This document shows positions 45,526 through 58,183 of a stretch of 64,000 nt of DNA, one piece after another. Below the pieces are notes generated by a model. That model had not been told where the DNA came from. It worked only from the letters and a program-made list of their open reading frames with translations, and made no database searches. The stretch is from Avena insularis (Eukaryota > Streptophyta > Magnoliopsida > Poales > Poaceae), in NCBI GenBank assembly GCA_023614405.1, contig CM042684.1:473627650-473691649 (forward strand), written 5' to 3'. The position numbers were made by a program, and so were the translations under genes. Each line of letters begins with the position of its first letter. The stretch's first letter is position 1.

Positions 45526-45528
45526 GAG

Positions 45529-45544
45529 TGGTATCGAGGCTAGC
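45529..45544 (+). other. Primer binding site, initiator-Met tRNA type
   Basis: TGGTATCGAGGCTAGC starts 3 bp after the LTR end. It matches the TGGTATCAGAGC form complementary to initiator tRNA-Met, with a 1-nt loss. Confidence 0.7.
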
Positions 45545-46345
45545 AGCTGCGATAACCCCACAAGTCCAGCCTGTAGGATAACCTAGCTAACGTCAAGTAG
45601 AGTGTCAAAACTAATTTTGCAAAATCGTTGATAGATCCGTTAGGTCTGATTTTACTCCTAACCTCTCTGCTATTCTCCTATTACCTCTGCGTGTTTTGAA
45701 TCTACTCTCTTACCTCTTCTTCGAGTCCAGGATTTCTCGTGGTTGGGTTCCATTGCATCTTCGTGGTTTCGCTTCCTTCTTTGATAACGGTGTTCTCCCA
45801 TCCGTGTTCATGTTGCTCGAGGAATCCGCTCATCGTGGTACCATTCTTTGTTCCTTGTCTCGTGCCTTCCGGTGTTTTCCGACGCGACGACATCCTCACG
45901 CCAGATCCGATGCGTAGTCTCGTGATCACTCCTTTGTTTCCGCACCTCGCTTGTCGAGATCTTCATTCAATCTCGAGGGTTGGATGCATAATCTGTCTAT
46001 TCGTGTACATAGTAATGCTTTGAGTGCGGATGGAGTCGCGACCATACCACTACTCTTATCATTTGCTCTGTACATTGAATGGTAGATCGATGCAATTCCT
46101 ACTCCTTCCATGGGCGTTAGAGGTGGCTCACTTTAACCTCGTCTGTTGTTTATCCGGAGTGCTCTCTTGACGGACGTGAACAACGACTCTTTGTTGGTGG
46201 TGTCGCCGATTTCAAGATGGAGAATGGAACCTTGTTAGTGGTGTCGCGAGGATCTACACGGTTTAGAAGACGGAGTTCGCCGACCTTCCTTCCGGTACCA
46301 TGAGGCGGATCTCGAGGGCGAGATCCATTGTTAGTGGTGTCGAAT
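45545..46345 (+). other. Short non-coding internal domain of the LARD-like element
   Basis: No gag or pol is present. The phrase ttg(t)tagtggtgtcg recurs near 46193, 46232 and 46331, just before the 3' LTR. Small ORFs lack domains. A typical PPT is not obvious at 46330-46345. Confidence 0.55.
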
Positions 46346-49300
46346 TGTGGCATCCCGCAAACCACTACTAGAAAATCGCGTTGTTTTTGTGCATTGCATC
46401 ATCATGACCGCATGCTCATGTCATCATGCCACATTGCATTTGAGCATCGTCATCATCTTGCATTTGCTTGCATAAAACTATTTGCGGGAAAACCTAATTT
46501 GTTTTCTAAACGCCTGCCTTTATTCAAACGCAAAACCCGGTTCTCGATTATTTTGTTTTGTCGATATCGGTTTGCAAAAGTCTGTTTGGAATAAATAAAA
46601 TATTTAATTATTTTAGTGGGCAATAACGGGCCGAATCGACCCGAGCGACCACCCCCAGAAAAATCGGTCCATCCTAAAACCTTTTTCCACCCAGACCTAG
46701 TCTACCCAGCCCTACCTCCACCTCACCCCAGCCTATCCTCTCTCGCCACATCACCTCTCTCCCTCACCCCCTCCAATCAGCTGCCACCTCACCTCCTCTC
46801 AACCTACCACACACCCACACAAACACAAAGACACACCACTCTCCAGTTTGGGTCGCCGCCCATGGTTTTCTTCGAGATGGGCTCAAAGGAACGTGGAGGC
46901 GGCTCAACGCCTCTGCATCAAGGCTGCTGCAATAGGCGTACAAGCGCGCCACTGGCGCCCTACCTCAACATTGCCGCCGGTGCCTCGGTGCCACTGGAGA
47001 CCGCACCAACGGGTAACCCAAGTTCTCCACCGACCACCAAGTCCGGAACGCCGAGGCCCTATAAGCTCGCGTGTCACCCAATGCGCGCGGTACCCGAGGA
47101 GGACTACATGGAAGGAATGGGCAAACGAACCACTGAAGGTCAAGCGGATGGTGAGGCGCGCCATCATGACTTCAGGAGTTTTGGGCGGCGTTCACGCAAG
47201 GAGCCCGATCTTCCAGGCCCAACGATCGCCACTCAAGTTCGCCATCAACGGGCACCATGCCTCCACCGCCGACGGTGACGGATGATCCCTTCCAAACACC
47301 GCTCCATGTGACGAGGACCTATGGCGAGTTTCGCCAACTCTACTAATGTGTGAACCCTTCCAAACCCTATTTTATAATATAATACAACTTGTTGCACATT
47401 AAATTGTCATACTTGCATGCATCTTGTCATGTGGTTTGGAGGCCTTATGCCGATTCACCATATAATTAAATATGGGGCCCATATGCAAAATCTAGCCTTA
47501 TATTGGCCTCATCTAAATTTGTGTCGCAAACCGGTACTATCTTTTGCCATGCTAAAACAACATTTAATTGCGGGTAGCTAAACAACATGAACCTATTGGC
47601 ACCACGACGCCGCCTTCACCAACCCGACCCATCCGTGGAGGCCTAATTGCATCGCACCTCGCCATGTCATACATCATGCATGCATCATGCCCTTTTTGCC
47701 GTAGTAATTAAATATTGCATCCGTGTTTCTAAGTGTGGGCGACCAAGGGATCCTCCGAGCTCCACTTTGAGTTCTTCAACTTCTCATGCTGCACCAGCAC
47801 TTGCCCACGCCATGTACCTTCCAGTGGCCTCCAGGAGAACCAGAGCAAGCGGAGAGGTGGCAAGGAATCGACGAGTTCTATACTTCGACAATGTTTTCGC
47901 GAGCATCTCCCCTTTCTACCTATCTTACTTTTATAGTATTTATTTCCTCCTGTACTTGGTATACCCCAGTCCACGTCGACCCGATGGCGGAGTCGTAGGA
48001 AAATGTTGGACACATCCTATTGCCTGTTGTTTGGTAGAATAGGCTTCCGCATCTCCCCGAGTTGGAGCAATACGAGTGGTACAATTACCTGCTCAGCCGC
48101 CTAACACCGAAGCCGTAAGACATCCTCGGGCATGCGGGGAGAAGTTGGAGATGATCATGGTTTACTTATCGCTCACTTTAATTACTGTTTAACAACTAAA
48201 ATTGAATTAAGGCATCGTGGGTGATAGGTAAGATGACGAGGGTCAGGCCAGTGCTCCTCAAAGAAACCCAAGAAAGGCGACACAGGTAAAGTCTCACGAC
48301 AACATCTGCATCCCAATTACCTGATTTCAAAGTATTGTCGGGGCCAAACTAGTTTGGAGTTTTAGAAGCAAGAGACCTCGCCAAGCACGGCGACTCGATG
48401 GAAGGATTAAATTGTGCGCCTCCAACCCTGAGGCCGATTCTGGGGCTACAACCAATTCTGCCCCGGGAAAAGGTGCGACGCTACACGTATAACCTTCTCT
48501 TGTTTCCCCCGCAGGTGTGGAACAAGGCCAGGGGAATGTGGCATCCCGCAAACCATGGGTGTATGTTAACCGATCCGAATTATTTTAGTGGGGCGGTCGA
48601 ACGGGCCGAATCGACCCGAGCGACCACCCCGTAAAAAATCGGTCCAGACTTGGAGCACGTGCTTGATCATAGACAACTATAACTAAAGTTTATCGTTATA
48701 AATTGATTTGGTATCCGATATGACTAGTAATCGATTCACCACAACGGAATGGCTAAATAAAAGCCTTTTTCCACCCAGACCTAGTCTACCCAGCCCTACC
48801 TCCTTGACTAGTAAGTGTCACAACTACAACGGAATGATTAACTAACATCACCTCTCTCCTCACCCCTCCAATCAGCCGCTGCCACCTCATCTATACCGAC
48901 TAGTAGGCCCCACGCGGCCCACCGCCCCCACCTCCCTGGCACCCTCCCAGTCCGCCTTCCCGAGCGAACCGCCTCAGCCTCCTCGCAGCGCCTGTCAGCG
49001 CTCCTCTCAAAGCCCGGCTGCCTCGCGTTACCCTTCCGCCTTGTGGCCGCGCCGCCGCCCACCTCGCCTCCACGCATTCCCCGCCTCTCCTCGCTCGCCT
49101 CCTCCCTGCTCCTCCTCCACTGCCCAGCATGCTGTCCCGCCCGGCGCCCGAAGCTTCGCCGCTGCTCCCACCCAGCGCCGCCGCCTCTCTTGCGCCCGGC
49201 CGCGTGCCTCGGCGCCAGGCGACCTCGCCTCCACCTCCGCCACGCCTCTCCGGCCCCTCACCGCCCGCTGGCCTCGGCCTCAGTCCAGCCGCCTCCACCC

Positions 49301-50460
49301 GAAGCTCCTCCGTCTGCCGTCGGCCACCTCCCTCAGCTTGCCGCGCTCACCTCGCCAAGCCCGCTCGCCGCCTACCGCCTCTCCTCTCTCGCTGCCGTCC
49401 CGCCCCGAGCTCATCCGCTGCCAGTGTCCCTGCGTGGCATTTGCTCGTTGCCAAGCCGTTGACGCGGTGCAGTACATGCGTACGCAGGGGAGGACCGCAA
49501 GACACCGTCTCCTTAACTCGCCCGCTTGTTCTGAAGACGATGGTTGCAACAAGTCGAACCACAAGACCATCGGTGCCACTCGGAGACCGCCAACGGGTAA
49601 CCCAAGTTCTCCACCGACCAATCAAGTCCGGAACGCCGAGGCCCCTTCACGGATCCGAAGCCCCAACCCGAAGGTATTCTATTCCTCGTTGGTCTCGAGG
49701 GGAAACGCCAGATGGGTTTGTTTGATGCTAGTATCAGGTTGGATCCGAACAAGAACACCCATCGACCCGTGAAGCGGAGTCTCTATAGGTAAAGGCGAGT
49801 CCGATGCCCGACGCCAGGACCAAGTACTCCCTCCCGAACGCCAAGATCTCCGTGAGACGACAAGACCGACAACATGGCCCGACCACGCGGATGCGATAAG
49901 ATCTACTTGTTGCGAGATCGACCCGTCAACCCTGGACCCTGAGATCGAACCCGAACCCAGATCCGGACCCGATACACCCACCTCAACCCCGAACCCCAAG
50001 CTCGCCGAACCCTAATGTAGGCGAGGACCGCAATTAATTGTTTGACCCCGGTTCCGCTTAATCTTGTCTTTTTTCCTTTGCCCTTTGTCGGCACCCTTTT
50101 GTTTAAGCAGGTTTTGAGATCGACGTCGTTAGCGTGGTGTGAGATTCGCCCGATCTTGGATGAACCCCCATTTGCATCTTGCTATCTGTGTTGCGATGCT
50201 CTAGTTCCGCATGTGATATCCTGTGCAGCCCTAATTTGGATCTTTATGCAATTATATCGTATTCTTGGACTCATTGAGTGTTTGTTGTATATATATATGC
50301 TCGTACATGCAGGTCCCCACTTCGAGGGCTGTTGTGTAAATGTTATTGCCGTTTTCCACACTTGCAGAAAGGTGCACAGTGAGCACCTTTCAATCGTTTA
50401 CATGCGGGTTTAGCAGAATCAGCTAAAACTTGCATAGAGGCCGTCTGAGGGGTGTTCTGA
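46346..50460 (+). mobile_element. 3' LTR of the LARD-like element, mosaic/corrupted
   Basis: The first 500 bp matches the start of the 5' LTR. From 46846 the sequence alternates between blocks matching 39726-43870 (element E gag and then the LTR) and blocks matching 42826-45500 (LTR), each series in ascending order. Many small indels accompany the joins. The right terminus is damaged. It should not be taken as a normal LTR until checked on reads. Confidence 0.6.
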
Positions 50461-51188
50461 GGGAAGGAGACAACAGAAAGAATCTAGCCATACTGACACT
50501 CTTGAGTGCGCATGCCCAAGAATGAGAGCCAAGCGTGGGATGTGAACCTGACGGATATGAACCATAGGTACCCTTGATTTTGGCTATCCCTTGGATGAGG
50601 ATATTGTACCAAACTTGAAAATGAGGGACTTCAAGAAGGCCTTCACGCCCATTTGCGCTTTGGGTCATGCTACGCTCATGCTTCAGCATGCTTAGAAAAT
50701 GGGGGCGGAATAATCAAGGCCAAGCATCCCCACGTCTCGAGGAAGGAGCAGATCAACTGCCTGTGCCTTCCTATCATGACTGGAAAGGCTCACTCTCGAC
50801 GGAGGAGATCGGGATACCATCCCAGGGACATATCACCCGGCGTCAGCTACTACAGAGCATCGACTCATGACTTCCACACAATCCAAATGAACTCTTGCAA
50901 GTGGCGGTCATTTTGGTGGCGAGTCAAGACTGGCCAGGAAGTGGGCAGGCTGAAGTCGAAATTATTGCACTTCAAAGTGTGACAAGTGGATCAACTAGAG
51001 AGGAAGGGCTGGAATGACTACATAGGCAGCGAAGAAAGCTTTAACTTGACTCTTCTTCTTCATCCTCATTAGAAGGTTCGAACTCTCCTCCATACCGAGC
51101 TAGCTTGCAGTTTGTGCCTTCCGATTTCGAAGATGGCCTTGAAGATCTTCACAGTGCACGTTTTGCTGCATGGCGATTGGATGGTGGG
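50461..51188 (+). pseudogene. Element E sequence right of the LARD-like insertion
   Basis: It starts with the target duplication GGGAA, followed by GGAGACAAC. Short frames are broken by many stops and no domain is firmly recognised. By position it should be gag or the start of pol of element E. It ends at 51188, where an LTR of family X begins. Confidence 0.4.
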
Positions 51189-52119
51189 TGATGTCTCGCA
51201 CTTCTATTCTTGTAGGCGGTTGTTGGGCCTCCAAGTCGCGAGAGAGGTTTGTAGAAACGACAAGTTTTCCCTTAAGTGGATCACCAAGGTTTATGCGACC
51301 TCGGTGAGGAAGTGGTCAAGGTATCCCCTCTCAAGCAACCTACAATCAAGATACAAGAAGTCTCTTGTGTCTAACTTTAATACACTTGTCGGTGTATAGA
51401 TGCACTAGTTCATTGAAGAGATGGTGAAATACAAGTGGTATAGATAATTATAAGTAGTAGCGGTGATGAAAATAACTTGATGGCGTGGAAGAGACTAAAA
51501 GCAAACTGAAATAAAGATGGCAGCAAGCAAACATGTAACAGATCTAGTAGCATACTTTCGCTAGTGAACACTCTCATATAAATATCTTCTCTTTATGATA
51601 CTACGCTGATCTACTCTCTGGGTGGACACTCTAATCGTTGATAGGGCTATAACAACACACCTCAAAGTAAGCCTTTCCCATCTAGATAACCCCACACTGT
51701 CACCTTGAGCTCTAGATGGTTCAAACAAACACCACAATTTCATAAAGACATCCAACTCCAAATATAACTCATAACAAGTATTTGTAATCTCTAGCCTAAG
51801 TGCCACCATGGTGTGCACACTGTGACTTCACACACATGGGGAAGGCTGAGATCTATTAAAGCACTTGAGTAGCAAGGTAGATCTATAGATTACAAGCTCA
51901 TGATCTCAATAAGATCATGCATAGAGAGAGAGATGAACACATAGCTACCGGTAGAACCCTTAGCCTCGAGAGAGAACTACTCCCTCCTCATCATGGGAAT
52001 CAGCAATGGTGATGGAGATGGTGGTGGAGATCGATGGAGATGGCTCTGGGGGCACTTCCCCATCTCGGCAAGGTGCCAGAACAGAGACTTTCTATCCCCA
52101 AAATCTCCCCTTTGGTGGC
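51189..52119 (-). mobile_element. LTR of family X (right end in element orientation), interrupted
   Basis: It starts TGATGTCTCGCACTTC and matches 33562-34500 closely (caagttttcccttaagtgg, acaagtggtatagataattat, tgatctcaataagatcatgc). It is broken at 52119 by the Athila-like element and continues at 63712. Small foreign-looking insertions (for example gcgagaga near 51240) are unlike the first copy. Confidence 0.75.
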
Positions 52120-53561
52120 TGATACGTCCATTTTGCATCACTATTCTATGTCTTAATTCACTATTATTCATTGATATATTTCGTATTGAGAGGTGATACT
52201 TATGTTATTTCATCTGTTTTTGCATGGTTGATGACTTTTGGAGCATGGACATTGCGATTGAGATACGATGGAAAAATTGCTATTTGGAGGCAAAATTCGC
52301 GAAGATCAAAATCGAGGAAAATGGAAAATCCTATTTTCAGGAAGACTAAGGATCGAGAAGACTGGTGGAGATGGGCCATAGAGGCCCACACACCTAGCGG
52401 CGACCCTAAGCGCGCCAGCGTGGTGTAATAAGCAATACTGGCCCCTCGCTCTCCCCTGGCGTATATCATCCTCCGAAACCCTAAGACTTGGGTAGCGACC
52501 ATAGAAATATTCAGCCGCCTCTGTGAGGGCTACCGAGAGAAAGATCTCCGTGAGACAGATTCTGCCGAGAATTCCTTCCCGGAGAGGGAGATCGTCGCCA
52601 TCAACACCACCATCAAGCTGGAATTCACCGGATCATCATCATCATCACCACCATCATCACCATGACACCCTCATCCATCTCCATATTGCTGTAACAATTG
52701 CGTTGAATCTTGCATAGTTCATGAAACTTTCCCGATGTTGATTACTCTTTATAGTTGATGCTATTGGTGAACCATTGAATTATTGTTTATGTTCAGATTG
52801 TTATACATCATTATTCCATATCTAATCATGATCCATATGATGTCTTGTGAGTAGTTCGTTTTGTTCTTGAGGATATGGGAGAAGTCATGTTGTTAGTAGT
52901 GGAGTTGTGTTGAGAAAGATTCAATAGTTTGTTATTTAAGTTGTGGTGTACTTCTTCTAGTGGTGTCATGTGAACGTCGACTACGTGACACTTCACCTAG
53001 ATGGGCCTAGGGTAATGCATTGTGTATTTGGCTACTAATCGTAGGGGTTGCGGAGTAATGAAACCCGACCCCGTTAGGAAACCATTACTGAGGGGCGTAA
53101 GGGTCTTAGAGTTTAAAAGTGTGGTTAGGTTTCTACCTTAATTACTTTCTTGTACTTACGGATGTTTGCAAGGGTATAATCACAAGTATGTATTAGTCCT
53201 AGGAAGGTGGTACATTACTTACAGGTTCACCCACACAACATAGCAAGCTAAGAAGATTAATCAACTATATGAAGCAAAAGCAATGCGGTCTTCCCATGTG
53301 TCCTCGAGAATGTTTGGTCTCTTAAGTAATGACGGCTTGTCCTTTGCTGCATAAATAGTTGGGCCACTTGCTGCATTTATTCCTCATCTTTTATTTACTC
53401 GTACTTTGTTTGCTTGCTTTGTCAAAACCCTAAAATCCGTTTGCTAAGTATTTGGAGAGAATTCTGATCGATACCACTAGCCAACACCTTACGCTCCTTG
53501 TTGGGTTCGACACTCTTACTTATCAAAATATACGATACACCCCTATACTTGTGGGTCATCA
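52120..53561 (+). mobile_element. 5' LTR of element B
   Basis: 1442 bp, starting TGATACGTCCATTTTGC and ending ctatacttgtgggtcatca. It has a short catcatcatcaccacc microsatellite at 52635-52665. Compared with the 3' LTR it lacks about 60 bp in many small gaps, mainly in GC-rich or homopolymer parts. Confidence 0.85.
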
Positions 53562-53572
53562 AGATTATTTTC

Positions 53573-53590
53573 TAAGCGTTGCCGGGGGTG
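53573..53590 (+). other. Degenerate primer binding site, tRNA-Asp type
   Basis: taagcgttgccgggggtg stands where Athila elements carry TGGCGCCGTTGCCGGGGA, complementary to tRNA-Asp. The 3' half is kept and the first part is altered. Confidence 0.6.
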
Positions 53591-53773
53591 AAGCTATTGG
53601 AGAGTGGCGGTAAATGAAACTTCTCGTGAGTATTGTTTACTTCTATTAGTTGCTTTATTTTAGATTATGGATAATTCGCTGAGTTTCTTATTTGGTAATG
53701 CTACTACCACTGCTAAGGTAGTAAGATAAGCCACCACCGAGAATGATGTTTTTCAAAATACCTACAAGAATTA

Positions 53774-54280
53774 TTGATGCGTGTTATGGATAACTACTAT
53801 GTTGGGGATGGAGCTGTCCATCCCGGTGATCATTACTCTTTATACACGAATTATGCGGGTTGTTCAAGTGTGCAGGTATTACAGATCAAGTTAAGAAAGT
53901 TATTCTCATTATCGCTGAAAGGAAGAGCGAGGAATGGTATAAAATTATTTGAAGAATGGTCGGCTACGGAATGGGAGGAAATAAGTGCTCTCTTTTATTC
54001 AAAGTTTATCCTCCTAGTGATTCATAAAGATCGGAATCAAATATACAACTTTTGGCCTCTTGATGGAGAGAGTATAGCCCAAGCTTGGGGGAGATTGAAG
54101 TTACTAATGCTCAAATGTCCCATTTGTGAGCTCCCCAACAATATTATTATCAATAACTTTTATGCAAGGCTCCCTCTACATGACAAGGATTTATTGGATG
54201 CTTCCTGTGCTGGATCATTCACTCGCATGGAAGAAGAAGCTAAATGGGATCTTCTGGACCATATTCAAGACAATCTTTGA
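53774..54280 (+). pseudogene. Athila gag (capsid) fragment of element B
   Basis: 168-residue frame with the Athila gag domain: LFSLSLKGRARN, WEEISALFYSKF, KDRNQIYNFWPLDGESI, AQAWGRLK, NNFYARL and LLDASCAGSF. In an active element this protein forms the virus-like particle. The start ATG used here is probably internal, because the upstream sequence (53665-53770) also carries gag-like frames with stops. A frameshift after 54280 separates it from the following ORF. A zinc knuckle is not seen. Confidence 0.8.
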
Positions 54281-54329
54281 AGCAGGAGAATGACAAGCGT
54301 GAAAGTCAGGTATAAATTATGATTATGAA

Positions 54330-55098
54330 TGCATTGAATCTTTTATAGGGCGATGACTTTCAAAATATTAAAAATGCTTATGGTCTAGATTCTCAAGCTA
54401 TTGCTTCTTATTTTAAGGCTTTTGCTTCCTATATTGAAGTGCCTAAAAAGAAGTGGAATAAGTATCATGAACCTTATAAAGATATTGCTAAGAGTGTTCC
54501 TTCAAGAAATACTGAAGTTTATACAGCTAATCATGTTTTACCTGAACCTTATATTGAGAAAATGCCTTTCCCAGTTAAGATAAAGGAACATTCTATGATA
54601 GCTAGTATGGTTAATGAAAGTATGAATAAATCTGTTGAACCTGATAAACAAATGGTTGATGAACCTATAATAGCAAATGTGAAAGACTTTGTCACTAAGT
54701 ATGAAGAAGAGGGACACACTATCCTTTGTAAGGATACCTCTAATATTGTTTCACAAAATAGTTTTATGAGAGCTAGTATTCCTGTGTTTTCTGTTAGAAT
54801 AAGTGATCATTGCTATGATGGCCCTTGTGATAGCTATATCGTTAAGTTTATGCATGATACTGAAAGTTACTATGAAAGAGGAAAAAGTGTTCTCATGCAT
54901 CTCAATAATATCAAGTTTCCTCATTTTATGCTAAAAGTTTTTATGTTGCACTTCTTTTGCCTTCTTATGCAAGTTGCCTCTGGTTTCAACAACTTGTTTG
55001 TTTACAAAATTCCCTTGCATAGGAAGTGGGTTAGACTTAAATGTGTGTATTTTTGCTTCTTAATTCTCTCTTTCACTTCAATTCATATTCCTGAGTGA
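54330..55098 (+). pseudogene. Athila gag C-terminus/protease remnant of element B
   Basis: The frame opens before 54439 (DSQAIASYFKAFASYIEVPKKKW can be read in pieces) and runs to TGA 55096-55098. FPVKIKEHSMI, TKYEEEGHTI and ISDHCYDGPCDSY correspond to the region leading into the aspartic protease (usually DHCYxGxCDxGAS). The catalytic D-x-G-A/S block is altered after CD, so the protease is inactive or absent. No RT follows. Confidence 0.65.
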
Positions 55099-58000
55099 GC
55101 ATCTCCAAAATGATCATGCCCATCTAATGGCTATAAAGAAAGAGCTTTTTGGGAGACAACCCAGTTTATTTTTGCTTTCAGTTTGTTTTTGTTTCTTTGA
55201 GTCTTGAAAGTTATTACTTCGGTAATAACCGCTCCTTATCCGTTTTGTTTGGTTTTTGTGTCAAGATCAACCTCTAATGAGAGAGAAGTAATATTTGGGG
55301 AAGTTGCCGTCCTGAAACAGATTTTTGTGCTTCACCATAAAAATTTGCGAGAGATCTCTGTATGTCGGATTGAGCTGTAATTGTTTGTGCTTCTGCCCCA
55401 GGTTGTTATTTAACTTTCGTTAGTTTTGCACTTTTTGATTTGAGCAACAGAAGATTTTCGAAAAAATTGACCTTTACCTGCTGGTCTGTTTTGATAGATT
55501 TTGCCAATCTTGCATTTGCTTCTTTATTCGATTTCCTTTTTGAATTCTTTTTGGGTTTTCAGAAGGAGTTGTTACACTAGCTTATGTTTTGATGGTTTTC
55601 AGTTGAAGTTGGACTCAAAAGGTTTTATCACTTCATATATACTAATGTTGCTAATGAGAACTGTGTGAAGTTTTGTGTGAAAGAAATTTCCAGGTAGTGG
55701 AGAAAATGGGGTAATAAGGAAGAGAAAGGTTTTATGACTCAAGTAATAAGAGTATGAATATGAAGATATTGATGTTATTCAAGTGATGAATCTGGAAGAA
55801 TCTACTAGATTCCAAATTCAGAGACCTGCAGAGTCTATTTTCAAATAGTACTTGATTACGGTAAGAAAAGTTCATGAAAATACAATCAACTATATTTTGC
55901 AGTTTTGACCAATAAGGAAAGATTCTGAAGCAAAAAAGGGGAGCCGGGCCAGGAGTGGCCCACACCACCTGTGGCGCTAGCCCACCTGGCAGCGCCACCG
56001 GTGGTGAGCCACAGACCGCCTCAGGCCGTTCACCCGATACCTTCCTCTTGTTATGAAAATTAGTAATATATAACCCCGGATCTTAGAGGTTACATTATAT
56101 CGTGTTTAAATGTTTGATTTTTTTGTTCGATCTGTTTACTGGTAGAATCCCAGTTGGAGCCACAATGTCTTCCTTTGGATCAGCGGAGAGACTCTCCTTA
56201 GAAGATATCATCCAATCCATACATGAGAGAGTTGAAGATTCATCCCAAGGAGTTGTTGCTTTCGAAGATGAGGAGGTCGGATTAAAGAAGTTCAAGGCCC
56301 TAAAGGTGAAGGAAGTCAGGACAGGATAGAACCTTTGGAGCAAGAAGTCTTTAGGTACAAGTAGATGGCGGGCGGGCGTGATGGATATCATCCATAAGAT
56401 TTATTCGAACTCATCACCGAGCACCAAAGGAAATGGCTGAGCTCAAAGAAAGTCCTCTCACTCGCCAAACAACCAACAAACTACAAACCTGATTCTATGG
56501 CGTTCAAAATCGGCTAGAGTATGAGGCTAGGTTTAAGCATAAGTCTGCTTTGCAAGTTTCGGGATGTTGGAAACCACGATGTCCTTTGTTGATGAAGCCC
56601 TTACCACGGAAGTCGAGAGGATACCACCACCACCAAAGGAAGTAATTAGTCATCGGTTTGAAAGGTATCCCCTTGGTTTGTTCCAAGCTTGGGGGAGTGC
56701 CGTGGTATCACATCACTATCTTCTATCTTTTTACCTTATTAGTAGAGTAATATCATGAATAGAGGAGTTATTATGTAGTATGGTTTGCATTTTGGAAGTG
56801 TCCCCTCTCTCGTTAGATATGTATCCCTTGGTGTGAGTTGCCATTATGGATTATTAATGAGAAGTTCTATCATTTACTCTTTTGCATAGCTTATATTAGT
56901 TTTCAATTCGTGGGTATATGATTGATCTTGTTGTTAGTATTGGTATCACTTTGGGATCATTGAGTTAATTTAGTTGGTTTTGGCAAACCTGGCTCGTTAA
57001 GTAGCACACTATTTTTGAGAGTTGAATGAAAAAGATAAAAAGTACTCTAAAGAAAAATAATTTCATCATCTTTCTTTCTTGATTTGCTCATGAGTTTAGT
57101 ATTCTCTAGTTAAGATCTTTTGTGCTTCCAAGGAAGATTGCATGTTTGTCTTTATCACTTGTATGTTTGGTTGTTTCCTTCAACTCTTGTACTTGCTACC
57201 CAGCCTTGCTAGCTAAAAACCTATACTGAGAGGGAATTCTTCTCATGCATCCACTCCTTTAAACCAAAACCCATGCCATTTGTGTCCACCATACCTACCT
57301 ATTAGCATTATTGCTATTCCAAGTAAATTCTTGTTTTATCTACCTCCCAAATTAAACTTGTTATGTGAAAATTAGTGATTAAAGCTCTCACGAACTTGAT
57401 GGCACACTTTACTTTCTTGCACTTAATAAACTTGACCCATTGTGCTCACCTATGTTGTATTTATTCTTGCTTTATAGAGAAGTTGTGAATTAGGAGAACC
57501 ATCTTGTCATGGGGGAGCTTTCAACATTGCACTGGTACTTTGTACCTAGTTGATATCATGTTCTTTTGTCTATGGATGTGCGTCGATTGTGAAATGAAAG
57601 GGGAGCTTGTAGAGTCCATGGAGTTATGCATATGTGTTAGAGAAATGCACGAGCATTTGGTCTAATCCATGCTGACATGGTGGAAACCTGCAGCGTAACC
57701 ATAACGAGTATCTATGAAGCATTCTTCTTATAAAAAAGAGATAGAGATTGAGAAAAATAAAAAAGAAAAAAAAGAGATATTATGAAAAGAGGAAAGAGAG
57801 AAAAAAGCACCATATTCCCATGGTAAATAAGAAGATTGCTGAGATACTTGTGTCTGCTTGCCTTGTCATTTTGATATGGGGATTCTTCCGTATCATCGGG
57901 CAAGGGGTACCCCGTTGGCGGTTCTCTATGATACACATATGCTTACGATGACAAGAACTTACCGGTGACTAAACTTGAGTAGCATGAGGAGCGGCCCTCG

Positions 58001-58183
58001 TATTCAAGGGACATGAGATTCTCAATTTACAACTTGTCAATGCATATCCTCATATTTGATCATTTTAACCTTAATCACTTAAAGATTCCTATGATAGGGG
58101 CAATGAGAGCTGAAAGCTAGTAAGTATCATAATTTTTGGGAGCTCTTTATGAGACTTGCAATCCCTGCTTCCCTCTGTGAAGG
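55099..58183 (+). other. Non-coding 3' part of element B, first segment
   Basis: AT-rich sequence without RT, RNase H or integrase. An ORF at 56102-56329 (SAERLSLEDIIQSIHERV) may be a trace of a post-pol protein. A PPT-like aagcttgggggagtgcc lies at 56687-56703 and an A/G-rich stretch at 57730-57800. ctctgtgaagg at the end is the target site of the solo LTR. Confidence 0.5.

Larger units (their letters stand above)
41535..50460 (+). mobile_element. LARD/Sukkula-like non-autonomous element with giant LTRs
   Basis: The 5' LTR (41535-45525, 3991 bp) starts TGTGGCATCCCGC and ends GAGGGTGTTACA. The PBS is at 45529, the internal region is 45526-46345 (820 bp, no coding), and the 3' LTR is 46346-50460. 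The target duplication is GGGAA at 41530-41534 and 50461-50465. The size of the LTRs and the lack of genes fit large retrotransposon derivatives of Triticeae. The internal part is much shorter than I know for LARDs. The 3' LTR has an abnormal mosaic structure and ends gttctga instead of ttaca. Confidence 0.7.
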
